Assembly (NCBI GenBank): GCA_036924285.1
Contig: JAYKYS010000016.1
Location: 1,488,001-1,552,000 of the forward strand
Source of the DNA: Asterella californica
Taxonomy: Eukaryota; Streptophyta; Marchantiopsida; Marchantiales; Aytoniaceae
Direction: 5' to 3'
Length of the DNA: 64,000 bases
How positions within the stretch are numbered: position 1 is the first letter of the stretch; each line of letters begins with the position of its first letter. The position numbers were made by a program, and so were the translations under genes. Shown here in pieces: positions 24,578 to 34,829 of the stretch. The notes below the pieces were generated by a model, which was given only the letters and a program-made list of their open reading frames with translations, had not been told where the DNA came from and ran no database searches.

Positions 24578-25186
24578 CTAACCAACTGCTCTCCTTAGTA
24601 ATCCATCTGCTCCTTGATGAAACATAATTCTCTCCACCATGGTGTAAGATTTGCATCTCTTGATCAACGCATCATGTTCTAGAGTATGCATACCTTCTAG
24701 AAAAGAGCCATCTGCAAGAAAACTCCAGATTTCCTTGTATTCATCAAGTACCTCCTCAATACTTGTGATGGTCATCACTTGCTCATCTTGAAATGAATCA
24801 TCAAACGGTTCTTCTCCCTCATCCTCATAAGTTCTCGACAAAAAATCAGCATTTGTCAGCTTTTTCCCTGGTCTATCTTCGATCACATAATCATATTCTG
24901 TTAGAAGGATCTTCCAACGAGTAATACAACGTTCGACATTAGGCTTATTAAAGATATACTTTAAAGCCTTGTGATATGTGACTATGGAAAATTTCTCTCC
25001 TAGCAAGTAATGTAGAAATTTCTTCAATCCAAAAATCGCAACTAATCCTTCTCGTTCAATCACAGAGTAATTCTTCTCTGCGGGAATCATCTGCCTACTA
25101 GCATAAGCTATAGGATGATCATGCCCATCTCCATCTAGCTGACTTAAAGTACATCCGATTACTACATTGGAGACATCCGTATACAT
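24578..25186 (-). pseudogene. RNase H of the second retrotransposon
   Basis: An open frame of 202 codons starts with YTDVSNVVIGCTLSQ (Asp). It has the conserved HPIAYASRQM and AEKNYSVIEREGLV (Glu), then FSIVTYHKALKYIF, where the usual TDH is TYH so the last Asp is lost. RWKILLTEYDY and ADFLSR close the domain. A tether with an acidic stretch follows and leads into the integrase zinc domain at 24559. Confidence 0.88.
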
Positions 25187-25210
25187 AATAAAGTATTTAC
25201 TCCACTCAAG

Positions 25211-26177
25211 TTAAGCAAGTATACGAGTTGTCACCTTTTTCAACTCCTCAAATGCTTCTTTTGTCTTCTGACCATGCACTATCAAGTCAAAATCAACTTC
25301 ATTCTTCATGTACATAGTCAAAATTATTGCTTTGTTCGAGAACGAAAAGACAAACCTACAATAATATCTAACCATACCAAGAAACTGTCTCAACTTTGTC
25401 AAGTTGATTAGAAATGAAAGATCCACAATCTTCTTCACCTCTCAGGATCTACCACAATCTCATTCTTGGAAAGATGTGTCTTTACAGTAGATCTTCTTCA
25501 CAACCAAAGATGCACTTCTCTGGATTTTGAAAATCATTGGCTTGCTCCAACCGCTGCAAAACTTTGATCACATGATCAAAAAGTAGTCATCTTTTCTTCT
25601 CTTCGTCAATGAAATTGTGGACAAACTTTCTTACGAATGGTTCAACCACCTTGTTCATGAACCTCTGAAATGTGACCGAAGCATTACACAATCCGAATGA
25701 CATCACTCAAAATGCAAATGTTCCTCTAGGAGTAATGAATGTCGTCAACTATTCGTAGTCATGTGCTTTTATCTATAAATGACAAAGGATAATAATCCTT
25801 CTTGTTAACTGCATTCAACTTCTTATAGTCTATGCACACTCGTTGCTTACCATTCTTCTTCTTGACAATCACAATGGGTGAAACCCATTATGAGTTCTCC
25901 ACCTCGTAGATAAAACTTGCATCCTTTAACTTATCTATCTCCTCCTTGATCATCATTACAGGTGTAGGATTGACCTTTTTCTACTTCTGTGGACTGGTCT
26001 TGCGTTCTCTTCCAATTCGAGTCGGTGAGTCTCTAGAGTCACCTCCTTTAAATCTTTATAACTAAAATCAAATACATGGATATATTTCTGAAATATATCT
26101 AGGAATCTACTTTTCTCATCTTGAATGACATTTATGCCAAACTTCAGGGTAGAGAGTCTTGCCACAATCTGTCTCAC
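25211..26177 (-). pseudogene. Reverse transcriptase of the second retrotransposon
   Basis: The N-terminal part (26177-25956) has DLKEVTLETHRLELEENARP. Further pieces in shifting frames give IVKKKNGKQRVCIDYKKLN (near 25850) and GLCNASVTFQRFMN-type sequence (near 25660). VHNFIDEEKK (near 25610) occupies the position of the catalytic YIDD and would be inactive. LRQFLGMVRYYCRF (25438-25211) is the connection to RNase H. At least four frame interruptions are present. Confidence 0.8.
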
Positions 26178-26499
26178 TCAACTCTTCTTTGTCAACGTCT
26201 TTCTCAACTGCTGGTCGAGGCAACAAGTCAATAGCACTAAGTTCATGAACTGATTCATCCCGGCCGAATCCTTCATCATCAAACGAGGATTCTTGATCGT
26301 AAGAATCTCTCGTATCTACTTCTGAGACACTCTGATCGTCCTCCGTATCAGATTCTCAATAGTCACTAGTGGGTCTATAAGAGTCAAAAGTCACCACTTC
26401 AACTTCAACACCCGAGAGAGGTACTATCACTCTGTGATCTCTAGATCCAATTCATAAATATCCCTTATGCTACATATATGTGATGCGCACAGCTCTCAA

Positions 26500-26780
26500 C
26501 CAAGGCCTACCTAGGAGCGAATCATAACTAGAGTCTTTTAGCACTTGAAATGACATCAATATTTGAACTCCCATCACATACACAACCACCTTCTCTAACA
26601 CACCAAGAGGTCTTACCTGTTGCTTGTAGCCATCCTCACGACAATGCTAACCGGGTGAGTTGGTTCCATCCCCAACTTCTTCATCAACCTCTCCGATATG
26701 ACATTTACAGCCGATCCTCCATCCACCAACACGTCAGAGACATAGTGATCATTCAATCAGACTTTAATCTTTGAAGTCAT
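26500..26780 (-). pseudogene. Aspartic protease of the second retrotransposon
   Basis: On the - strand around 26735-26640 the sequence reads SDVLVDGGSAVNVISERLMKK and then LGMEPTHP. The DGGSA segment is the retropepsin active-site Asp motif, and it is followed by the usual hydrophobic strand. Stops interrupt the flanks. The position between gag and reverse transcriptase agrees. Confidence 0.7.
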
Positions 26781-27294
26781 AGTACATACCTCTAAAGCAT
26801 GCACATCCACCACACCAACTCTCACAGACTTTGATGTTTTGCTCTTGGATTTCTTCTTCTTGGTTCTCTTAGAACTCAGTACTCCTTTGAGTTTCATTTG
26901 TAAATTGAGGTTGAGTGCAATCAATTGTCCATCTATGATGTTGGCTTTTTAGCACCTACATCTTCAACCACATCATATCTCACTTGAGAAGATGAAATGG
27001 TAAAATTCTTCATCCTCAACTTCCTTCTTGGTTTTCTTGGTGTACTCGAAATATTACTCGAGTGAGTACTTCTACTTGGTGACTCCTCCATGAAAATTGG
27101 TTCATCAGAAAATCAAGAATTTTTTCTTTCTTGAGCTAAAAGCTCCACCGGTGCATGAGAAGAGTTCGAGCTCTATCCTTTTTCATAGATGAGATCTCGC
27201 ATTACATCGATAGTAGTCACTCTCTTGCTTGTGATGGATTTCCTCCACCAACATTCATTCTGATAGTGTCAGCACCCATTGCTCCGTTGTTAAG

Positions 27295-28225
27295 ACAATT
27301 TCGTTGGAAATGAGAACCTCCACAAGTCCAACATGTGATTCCTCCAAAGTTACCTTGGTTGCCTTCAAAGTTATCTTGATTTCCTCGATTGTGATTGTTG
27401 TCGTAACCTCTTTAACCTCCTCTTCCACCTTTGTTCCTCCATTCTCGTAACTGCACCACGTTTATCTTGAGATCCGCAAGAATCTGTGATGCTCTTTAAC
27501 TCGATATGAAAACCAGAGGTGGTAGTAGACATTGCTGTAGAGACAAACGAGCTTGGTACCTCCGTTGGAGTAGGAGTTAACGTTGAAGCGATCATCAGTT
27601 GTGATGGTCCAGATGTTATCATTATGGTTACACCAAGAGTCAGAGTCGACACCAGAGCGGCATGATGAGGTTGGATGATATCCTCTTCATCCAAACTCTC
27701 TTCCATATTTGTCGTAATCCTGATGGCTTCGACTTTGATTGCTAGCTTCTCGTACCTCACTTGGGTTTGAATTGAAGACCTCAACCCTCTCACCAAGTTC
27801 TTGGTCAGCACTGCTCCAATCCATGCCATCGTTAGCTCCATGTTGTCTCCACTCTTCTGTGGAACTGTCCGAAACCGTTGCTCCAACTTATCCACCCTTT
27901 CGGCATATTGTTGAACTTTCTCGTCGTCATGTTGCTTAAAATGAGTAAGCTCCACCATGAGCTTCTCATAACTCTCTTCTGGAAGAAACTCTTCTTTGAA
28001 TGTATTACTCAACGTCTCCATTGTGTCCTCAACTGCATTAGGCATCTTGTTTTTCTGTCGATCTTCATACCACGTAAAGCAAAATTTTCTAAAAAGCTCT
28101 AGCAGTAACAACACCCATTCTTCTTTCCTTCTCACGTTGTTTCCGACGCAACCTCTTTTGAAATCTCGAACAAACGGCTCTACATTTTCATTGTCATTCC
28201 CATGAAACACTTGTAGCTTCCTCAT
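27295..28225 (-). pseudogene. Gag with zinc knuckle, second retrotransposon
   Basis: An open frame of 284 codons (28225-27371) starts MRKLQVFHGNDNENVEPF. It has the Retrotrans_gag signature FTWYEDRQ, LSNTFKEEFLP and LMVELTHFKQHDDEKVQQYA. A zinc knuckle, CWTCGGSHFQRNC (C-X2-C-X3-H-X4-C), lies at 27333-27295 in a nearby frame. The capsid part looks largely intact; only the tail is shifted. Confidence 0.82.
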
Positions 28226-28437
28226 TTTATAACTACTATTTCTACTCTTCTAATCTTTGTGCAATAACGACTCGCTAAAAGAGTACGAAAATCACCAATT
28301 CCATTCGAGAATAATCTACCATAGATAAAATGAAAAGAAATAGTTGTAACAACACTCTTGTGTCATTTTTTCTCCCAAGGTAATCATGAGCTTGAGTCTC
28401 ATTATCGCCTTCTCCACCATCCAAATGACAATCTCCA

Positions 28438-28932
28438 TCACAACTCAATCGAGTCCTCCTTTGAAGTCGACAACTTCTCTTCCTCAACTCTTTGAGTCTC
28501 GTCTAGCTTCTTGACTACTGATGTAAGTAGAGTGACCATATCTACGCACTTGTGTCCCTTTGATAAATTACCCACTCCACAACTTGGACAAGGATTCTCT
28601 CTTAGGAGATGAACTGACGATGATGACGATAGACCCACTTGAAGACCTAAATCAGTAAACTCACGTTTTTCTTTAGCTCTTTGTGCTCTGATCCTAGTTG
28701 GACAATTCACTACTTTATATCCCAACCCTCTACAAAAATAACACCACAAGTCAATTTCTACTCTTCTCCTCGAAGATTCTACTTGAGGTTTTGTACTAGT
28801 GTTCTCAAACTCAGCGATAATCTCTCTCGAGCTCTCTCTGACACTTACTATGACATCTAAACTTTGAAGAAGGTTTCTAAGTCTAACTTTCCAGTCTTTT
28901 GAACTTCCACTCATGTTGTTGCGCCTTCTCAA
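28438..28932 (-). pseudogene. Zinc-finger ORF upstream of gag
   Basis: An open frame of 164 codons has two Cys-rich clusters. CYFCRGLGYKVVNC resembles a zinc knuckle with Tyr in place of His. CPSCGVGNLSKGHKC is a second possible metal site. The region between is basic (RIRAQRAKEKREF), and the C-terminus is acidic with a short helical stretch. It sits between the leader and gag on the same strand, so I infer it is an extra N-terminal part of the gag polyprotein. Its exact role is unknown. Confidence 0.5.
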
Positions 28933-29056
28933 CCATTAATTGTACAAAATACTTTTGAGGAAAATTATTCTACATCACTTTCTTAACTCTTTCGAGTTTT
29001 ATATTGGAAAATCATGTATTATACATGCTATACACGAAACAAAATCCAATCTAAAA

Positions 29057-29392
29057 TTAAGTGTCTAAGATAATATCCTCATGACCATCGTCTGTACTAA
29101 TCACAGCAGACAACTTAAAGTCACTCTTGTAAGAATCCAACTCTACTTCACCAGGAGCATTCGTGACCTCCACAGTGAATGATGCTTTCAACTCAACTTT
29201 TTTCACATTTGCGCCAATGGTCTCTGAAGCTTCATGATATAGAGCAAAGATGGCACCCCAAGTGCTAAAGATACGTGTTCGCAACTCATCTATACTTAAC
29301 TTTGCTTCTCCATCTCCGTTCAAACTTCCAAACATCTCTTCTTCCATCTCGGCATCCAAATTGGATTCTTCATGAAATATTTTCAAGACCAC
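29057..29392 (-). other. ORF of unknown function in the retrotransposon leader
   Basis: A 111-codon acidic ORF that I do not recognise. It has helical-looking segments (EEEMFGSLNGDGEAKLSIDEL and a Val/Lys-rich part) and no known motif. It lies between the tandem repeats at 29588-29967 and the zinc-finger ORF, on the same strand as the element. It may be the first exon-like part of the element polyprotein or a chance ORF. Confidence 0.3.
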
Positions 29393-29587
29393 CTTGTATG
29401 CCGAAACGTATATCTCTTAGTCGATAAGAGATCTCTCCAAGAATTTTGTGACCTCCATTAGTTCAACCTCCAAGCTACTAACTCATGAAGTTTTAACAAA
29501 AACTTCCCTAATCAGAAGAAATGGAGCTTATTGTATAAATTTCTAGAGAACTAAAAGTTGTATATTTTGACTTCACCCATGATTGTC

Positions 29588-29967
29588 AACCCCCTTCACG
29601 TTGAAAAATTCTATCTCTCTCTCCAGACCTCATCTTCTCATGATTTTTGTTGTCCAATATAGCTTATCAGTCAAGCTAAAATACTAGAAATTATCACAGG
29701 AAAATAAAAATCACAGAAAATCAAACAATGATTGTACACATTTTCCAGAGAGCATAATTCTTAAACTCTCGTGAATAAACCCCCTCAACTTTGAATAATT
29801 ATATATCTCTCTCTAGACCACCTTTTCTCATGATTTCTATTGTCTTATATAACTTATCAGCCAATCTAAAATACAGAAGTTTCACAAGAAAATAAAAAAC
29901 ACATAAAATATGACAGTGACTGTATACATTTTCAAAGAGTAGAATTCTTAAACTCTCGAATTTTTCT
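29588..29967. repeat. 190-bp tandem repeat, two copies
   Basis: Copy one starts at 29588 and copy two at 29778. Both begin with AACCCCCT and share TATCTCTCTCT(C/A), CTTCTCATGATTT, a GCTTATCAG-like segment, ACACATTTTC(A/C) and TTCTTAAACTCTCG. The copies differ by many substitutions, so the duplication is old. It lies in the leader of the second retrotransposon. Confidence 0.8.
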
Positions 29968-30392
29968 CCTCTAGTAACTTATTTCTCCTCTTTTCTCTCT
30001 CTACAACTCTTGTTGCATCCGCCTTCAACTCTCCTCTAACCCTTTCTAAGTGAACAAGATATAAATAATGATCTCGAAAGCGTCATAGATCACTACGGGA
30101 TACATGAAAGGTTCTAATGTTGTTAACATCGCGTTAACTCTCTCTCCTCCTAACGTTCTCTCCATGTGCTCTCGCATGATCTCATTCTGTCGAATGTAAA
30201 ACTGAATTCTAAACATCCTTCAACAATCTTTTCAAATGAGGTCCCGACAACAAAACAAAGAATGTAAACGCTCAGCGGTCTTATCGATCAACTACCCCTC
30301 AATCTCTCAACCTCCACGATAGTCATCGGTCAACCTGCAACATGTCCGACATGTCTGTCACTCAAGAGTCATCTCTAATGGCTTTGATGGAA

Positions 30393-31067
30393 GCACACCA
30401 TTAACTTGAAGAGAAAATGCCAAGTTCAGTCATTCACACACTAAAGTCATAAACTAAAATTCTTCATTATAATGACGTCTCTCAAGTTCTCACATGCTAA
30501 AATCTCACACTCTCTCTATATTGCTCAAGTTGTCATTATGACGATGTGAAAATAAGGATGAGGAGCTCTTCTCTACTCCTCTATTTATACATTATAGGTT
30601 TTTACTTTGGTATCCTCCGGCAACTCAACCGTAACTTTTTTTACTGGATTTTACTAAGGTATTACTTAAGATAAAAGTATTAATCACATGGGCTTCTTAT
30701 CTTTTCTCTCTACACTATGACCTATTAAAAAGATGACATGTGGAATCTCTTCTTGTTTTTAATGCTCCTAAAGTCCATAACTTTAGTCTCACCACTAATA
30801 TCAAGTCAAAAAAGAGATAATGGATACTTTCTACCTCCATTCTATCTTTTAGACAAGATGACAAGATAGTAGTGCTCACTCTTTAAGAAATATCTGAATT
30901 TTGTCCAAAAATACAGCTAAGTTTAACCATAATTGACTTTAGCTAGTCATGACTAACTTGATACCTCCTTAAAGTACTTGGGTAGCAAATAAACATTCTC
31001 CACACTTAGTTATAACTAAACACCTTACTAATAGACAAACTTCATATGTGTAACATAGGTCGTTACA
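30393..31067 (-). repeat. 5' LTR of the second retrotransposon
   Basis: The LTR begins on the - strand with TGTAACGAC at 31067, a common Ty3/gypsy LTR start. Its first 240 bp (31067-30828) are repeated at 23422-23183. A TATAAATAG box lies at 30589-30581. The 3' boundary near 30393 is inferred from a degenerate match to the initiator-Met-tRNA primer-binding site (CATCAAAGCCA on the - strand, 30378-30392), which normally reads TATCAGAGCCA. The boundary is uncertain by tens of bases. Confidence 0.6.
30581..30589 (-). promoter_or_regulatory. TATA box of the LTR
   Basis: TATAAATAG on the - strand, about 480 bp into the LTR, where a U3 promoter is expected. Matches the plant TATA consensus. Confidence 0.5.
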
Positions 31068-32909
31068 GAATTATCTATGCAAAGAATTTGATTATGTGAA
31101 AAGAGTGCTAACAAAGAACGGTAAAAAACTAGTTAGACTGCTTGTCTGCATAATAGTCCACACATAATTTTACTCTAAGAGGCCAATGAACTCACTTTTG
31201 TCAGTTTCTTAAACTTTACCGGCCGATTAAACTCTTACTTGTCTAGTGACAAGTAAGAGTTTAATTGTCTTGAATAGCTCAAAATTACTTTTCCATGTTC
31301 AAAAGATTCACACAAGCAAGACGTTAACTCTACTCATATTAATTGCCATGTATTACATGAAAATGATAACATATTGTTACTTCACGCATGCAAATAATAA
31401 CATATCATTATTTCTCACTTCATGAGACGATCAAGATTCATGCAGACTCACACAACATCAATTAAGATGAGTAGAGTTAACTTTGAGTTCGCAAAGCAAT
31501 GTCTGAGATGCCTGTACGGAAATGTCAAAGTGCTGATATTAACATAACCGCACGAAGATACGGTTCCAAGACTTCACATGGAATGGTTCACAATTTTGGT
31601 GTACGTGATGAGCACAATAGCAAAATGTGCATCAATACGAACATTTTTCTTCATCGTCCAAAAAAGACAGGCTCTCACGAACCTACAATAACTTTTTGAT
31701 ATTTGAAGTTTCCGTTCTTATTTGCATAACCCTGAAATTTAGAACTAGCATATGCATCCAGTAGCGTTCCGAGGAGTTGCGAGTCCGAGAGTCTAGACTT
31801 GTATTGCGATATTCATTTTATGAAAATGCGGGTACAAAGGTACCTCACGAATACGCGATGGATTTTCACCAAGTCTTGTCGCATCCATGTAGTATATACA
31901 CATGTGGATTTTGGATCTAGTCCATTTATATTATTGACATACCAATATGCTCGCCATCAGTTGTTAGGATATTAATTTCAGTATCAAGTAGAGAATAAAA
32001 GAAGATGAAAATAGAGATATGGATTTTTTCAGATGAAAAGAAGAGATTGGTTGCTGAGGAGAGAAGGATAAAGGAAAATGAAGAAGAAGGTGGACACAAG
32101 ACAAGTAGAGGAGCAGTGTTTAATATGTCTTAGTTGATGGAAGTAACATACAAAAATCATAGACAAAAGAACAACAAAAATGTGAAAGTGAACATGTTGA
32201 ATTTATATGAAAAGAGTATATATTAGAGATAAAGTACAAAATAAGAAGGTGTTTGTTGAATACAACATTGTGATATTGGAAGAGACACAAGAGTTAGAAA
32301 GAGCCACTAGAAAGAATAGAATAGAAAGAGACATGGATCTTTGTTTGTTTTGCATAAAGCTTGTAAGTCTTTTGAGGAACAAAGAAAAACCATGTGACTA
32401 GATTTTGGAAGAATAAAAGTTTGTTGCATTTTTTTCGTTTGACTTTCACTATATACGTAGTTCAAATGTTTGATGATGTTTCATTTCTTGATTGGAATTG
32501 CAAGGGTTTTTTTACTCTTTGAGTTCTACTTCCACTACTTATGCAGTTAAGATGTCGTGGTATGAATTCATTAGTGGATTGTCATTGTGAGAATTTTACA
32601 AGAGGTCAGGGGTGCGTGAGTACATAAGATTGCACATGTAAAGGTTGAGACAATCTAGCTTCTATAGAAACGTGTGAGAGGAAAAAAGGATTTTGCAAGG
32701 GATGTTTTGTCAGGGTTTAGGAAAAACTGAAAAATAAGGTGAGGAAGAGATTTTGAACTGCCGGATCGGTGCACAACCGACTTCGGCTTATGAATGAACT
32801 AACACAACTTAGCTTTGTGGTGCCCATAAATTACAGGATGCACGAATTTTTGAAATTTTTAAGAATAACGACTTGTTTGTATAACTGAAGAAGCGTTGTT
32901 ACTTAAGGT
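31068..32909. other. AT-rich DNA with a possible degenerate Cys-rich segment
   Basis: No intact gene. A 64-codon basic ORF at 32207-32401 has no recognised domain. At about 32544-32670 (+ strand) a frame with two stops reads CRG, CHCENF, GCVST, DCTCKG and DN, which resembles the end of a CXC (tesmin/TSO1-type) domain but is too broken to call. An inverted repeat, ACTCTTACTTGTC/GACAAGTAAGAGT, occurs near 31230-31260. Confidence 0.3.
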
Positions 32910-34829
32910 TACGTCTTCCTTAACAGGAAGATGATCATAAGAGCTGTTTGTAATAAGAAGTTGACTTCTTCAGAAGACGACCGTCTTCGGAAGATCGTCT
33001 TCTCAGTTGCGTCTTCGGAAGATGGGAAGACGGCGGAAGACACCTATCTTCCAGAAGACAGCGACCGCGAAGGACCAACCACGAGTTTTCGGATAAAGAC
33101 AGTAGGTGTACCTACTGGAGCGCACCGAATAGGTAGGTAGATCAGGAAGACACCAAGGACGAGAACCCCTAATCTGCGGGGAAGATGCGTGAGGAAGCAC
33201 ATTAGGCACCTTCCAACTTCCCGCAGCATAGCGCGCCTGAAGAAGATCGATTGAGAGAGTGAGCTTCGCGAGCTAGCATTGAGAGAGGAATCAAGTGAGA
33301 CATCGAGGTAGGAGAGAGTAAGTTGGCAGCTAGACGAAGGGTGAGATCGAATTGCGGGAGCACAAACAGCAGAGAAAGCGAAGGCGTTTCTGTGGAGCTT
33401 CCGAGAAGCTGACAGTGAAGAGTGGCGAGTAGAAGCAGAGGTGGAATCGAGGTGTGGACCGAAATTGACAGCAGGCGCAGTCGTGTGGAGTCGCATTGGA
33501 AGCTATGACAAGAGCCAGAAGCGCGCGGAGGTCGAAGGCAACTCGGGGAGCCGAAGAAGACTGTAGAGGTTCTTCCCCTTGTTCTGTTCCCCTCCCACTT
33601 CTTCTCGCCTTTTCTTGGTACTCCCCGCGCTTCCTTGATTGTGTGCAGGCAGCCTGATCGATTACCCCACCCCTATTCTTTCTATTGAGACATTGGGCGC
33701 GGAAGCGCTGCCCAATTTCTGTCGAGACATCTCCTTGCTTCTTCCCGAGCTCAATTCGAGCTTCCCTACTCCTAGTCCTCAAATTTGAGACCCCAACTAT
33801 CAATTTCCCTACCCCCCTACCTCTCTATCCCCGAAACTTGGAACAGAAGACGATTCGGAAGATGAGAACATCTTCGGAAGACGCTTCTTGAACTTGACTG
33901 TCTTCGGAAGACATCTTCGGAAGACTGTCTTCGGAAGTCGACTGAACACAATTCGTATCAAGAGTGGATTTGCTTTGCTTTTGTGTTTAGAGAGACTTGG
34001 TACGAATCCTGAGTGGCTTGGTGAGTTGTTTTGTTATTTCGAGAAGTTGGAAGTCGGGAACTAGGCCTGTGTCTCCCGGTCTTCCAAGCTTCTCAACTCC
34101 CCATCTTCCTTGAGAGACTAGAAGACTGGAGGGCTGGCAAAATGAGCGAGAAGACGCGAGGGTCCATTCGGGTCTCTTCTGTCCAATCCATAGCAGCCGT
34201 TCCTTCTTCTTCCCGAACTTAGAAGAGAGTTGTGAGAAGTCTTGCTGGCAGAATCCGGAGGGAATGGTCGAGGGTCATGTCTTCCCATCATGCAGCAAGC
34301 TTCTTCTGAGTGCGTATGAGAGGTGAGAAGTCAGAAGAACAGAGTGCAGTTGTCTTGAGTCTGTTGTGAGGATAGATTGCGTGTAGGAAGACGAAGACAG
34401 GTGAGACCAGTGAAGGGAAGTCTGACTTCGAGAAGTCTTCCGAGAAAGACATTGAATCGGAAGCTGTCCCAAGTGTCTTCCCAGAGACCACTGTCACCGC
34501 AGGAGCCCGCAACCATCTTCTGAACCTTTCTCATACTCTACTTCTCGCATATCTTGTATCTTCTGATAGGAAGTAGGATGTAATGCAAGGTGGGTTGTCT
34601 TCTTGGTAATCCATGCGAGGCCTTGCTTAGATAGGATTGTTTAGATATAGCTCGGAAGACGAGAGCTATCTAGGAAATACTGTTAGAATCCCGGAAGACG
34701 GAGTAGCTGTCTTCTGGAAGACTAGTTTCGTCTTCTGAGAAGTAGAAGCTAGACTGTGGGCACTCGGGAAGAACTGAGCCTTCAGCTCATAGTAGGTGCT
34801 TGTGGTTTAGTGCAACAGATCTTCCAGGT

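Larger units (their letters stand above)
23183..31067 (-). mobile_element. Second decayed Ty3/gypsy retrotransposon
   Basis: On the - strand the order is LTR (31067 to about 30393), leader with tandem repeats, an ORF of unknown type (29392-29057), a zinc-finger ORF (28932-28438), gag with zinc knuckle (28225-27295), protease (26780-26500), reverse transcriptase (26177-25211), RNase H (25186-24578), integrase (24559-23477) and a truncated LTR (23422-23183). The order is Ty3/gypsy. The two LTR copies align without gaps over 240 bp with about 16 mismatches by eye. Frames are broken throughout. No methyltransferase or PHD finger is present, so it is a different family from the element at 6.2-13.9 kb. 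Confidence 0.88.

Noticed and set aside
29588..29967. CRISPR-like repeats
   Set aside because: Only two long diverged tandem copies without spacers, in a eukaryotic element. This also holds for the other tandem repeats.
33044..33803. Two - strand ORFs of 150 and 157 codons
   Set aside because: No recognisable domain, Ser/Arg/Leu-rich composition, and located in the hexamer-rich non-coding part of the third element.
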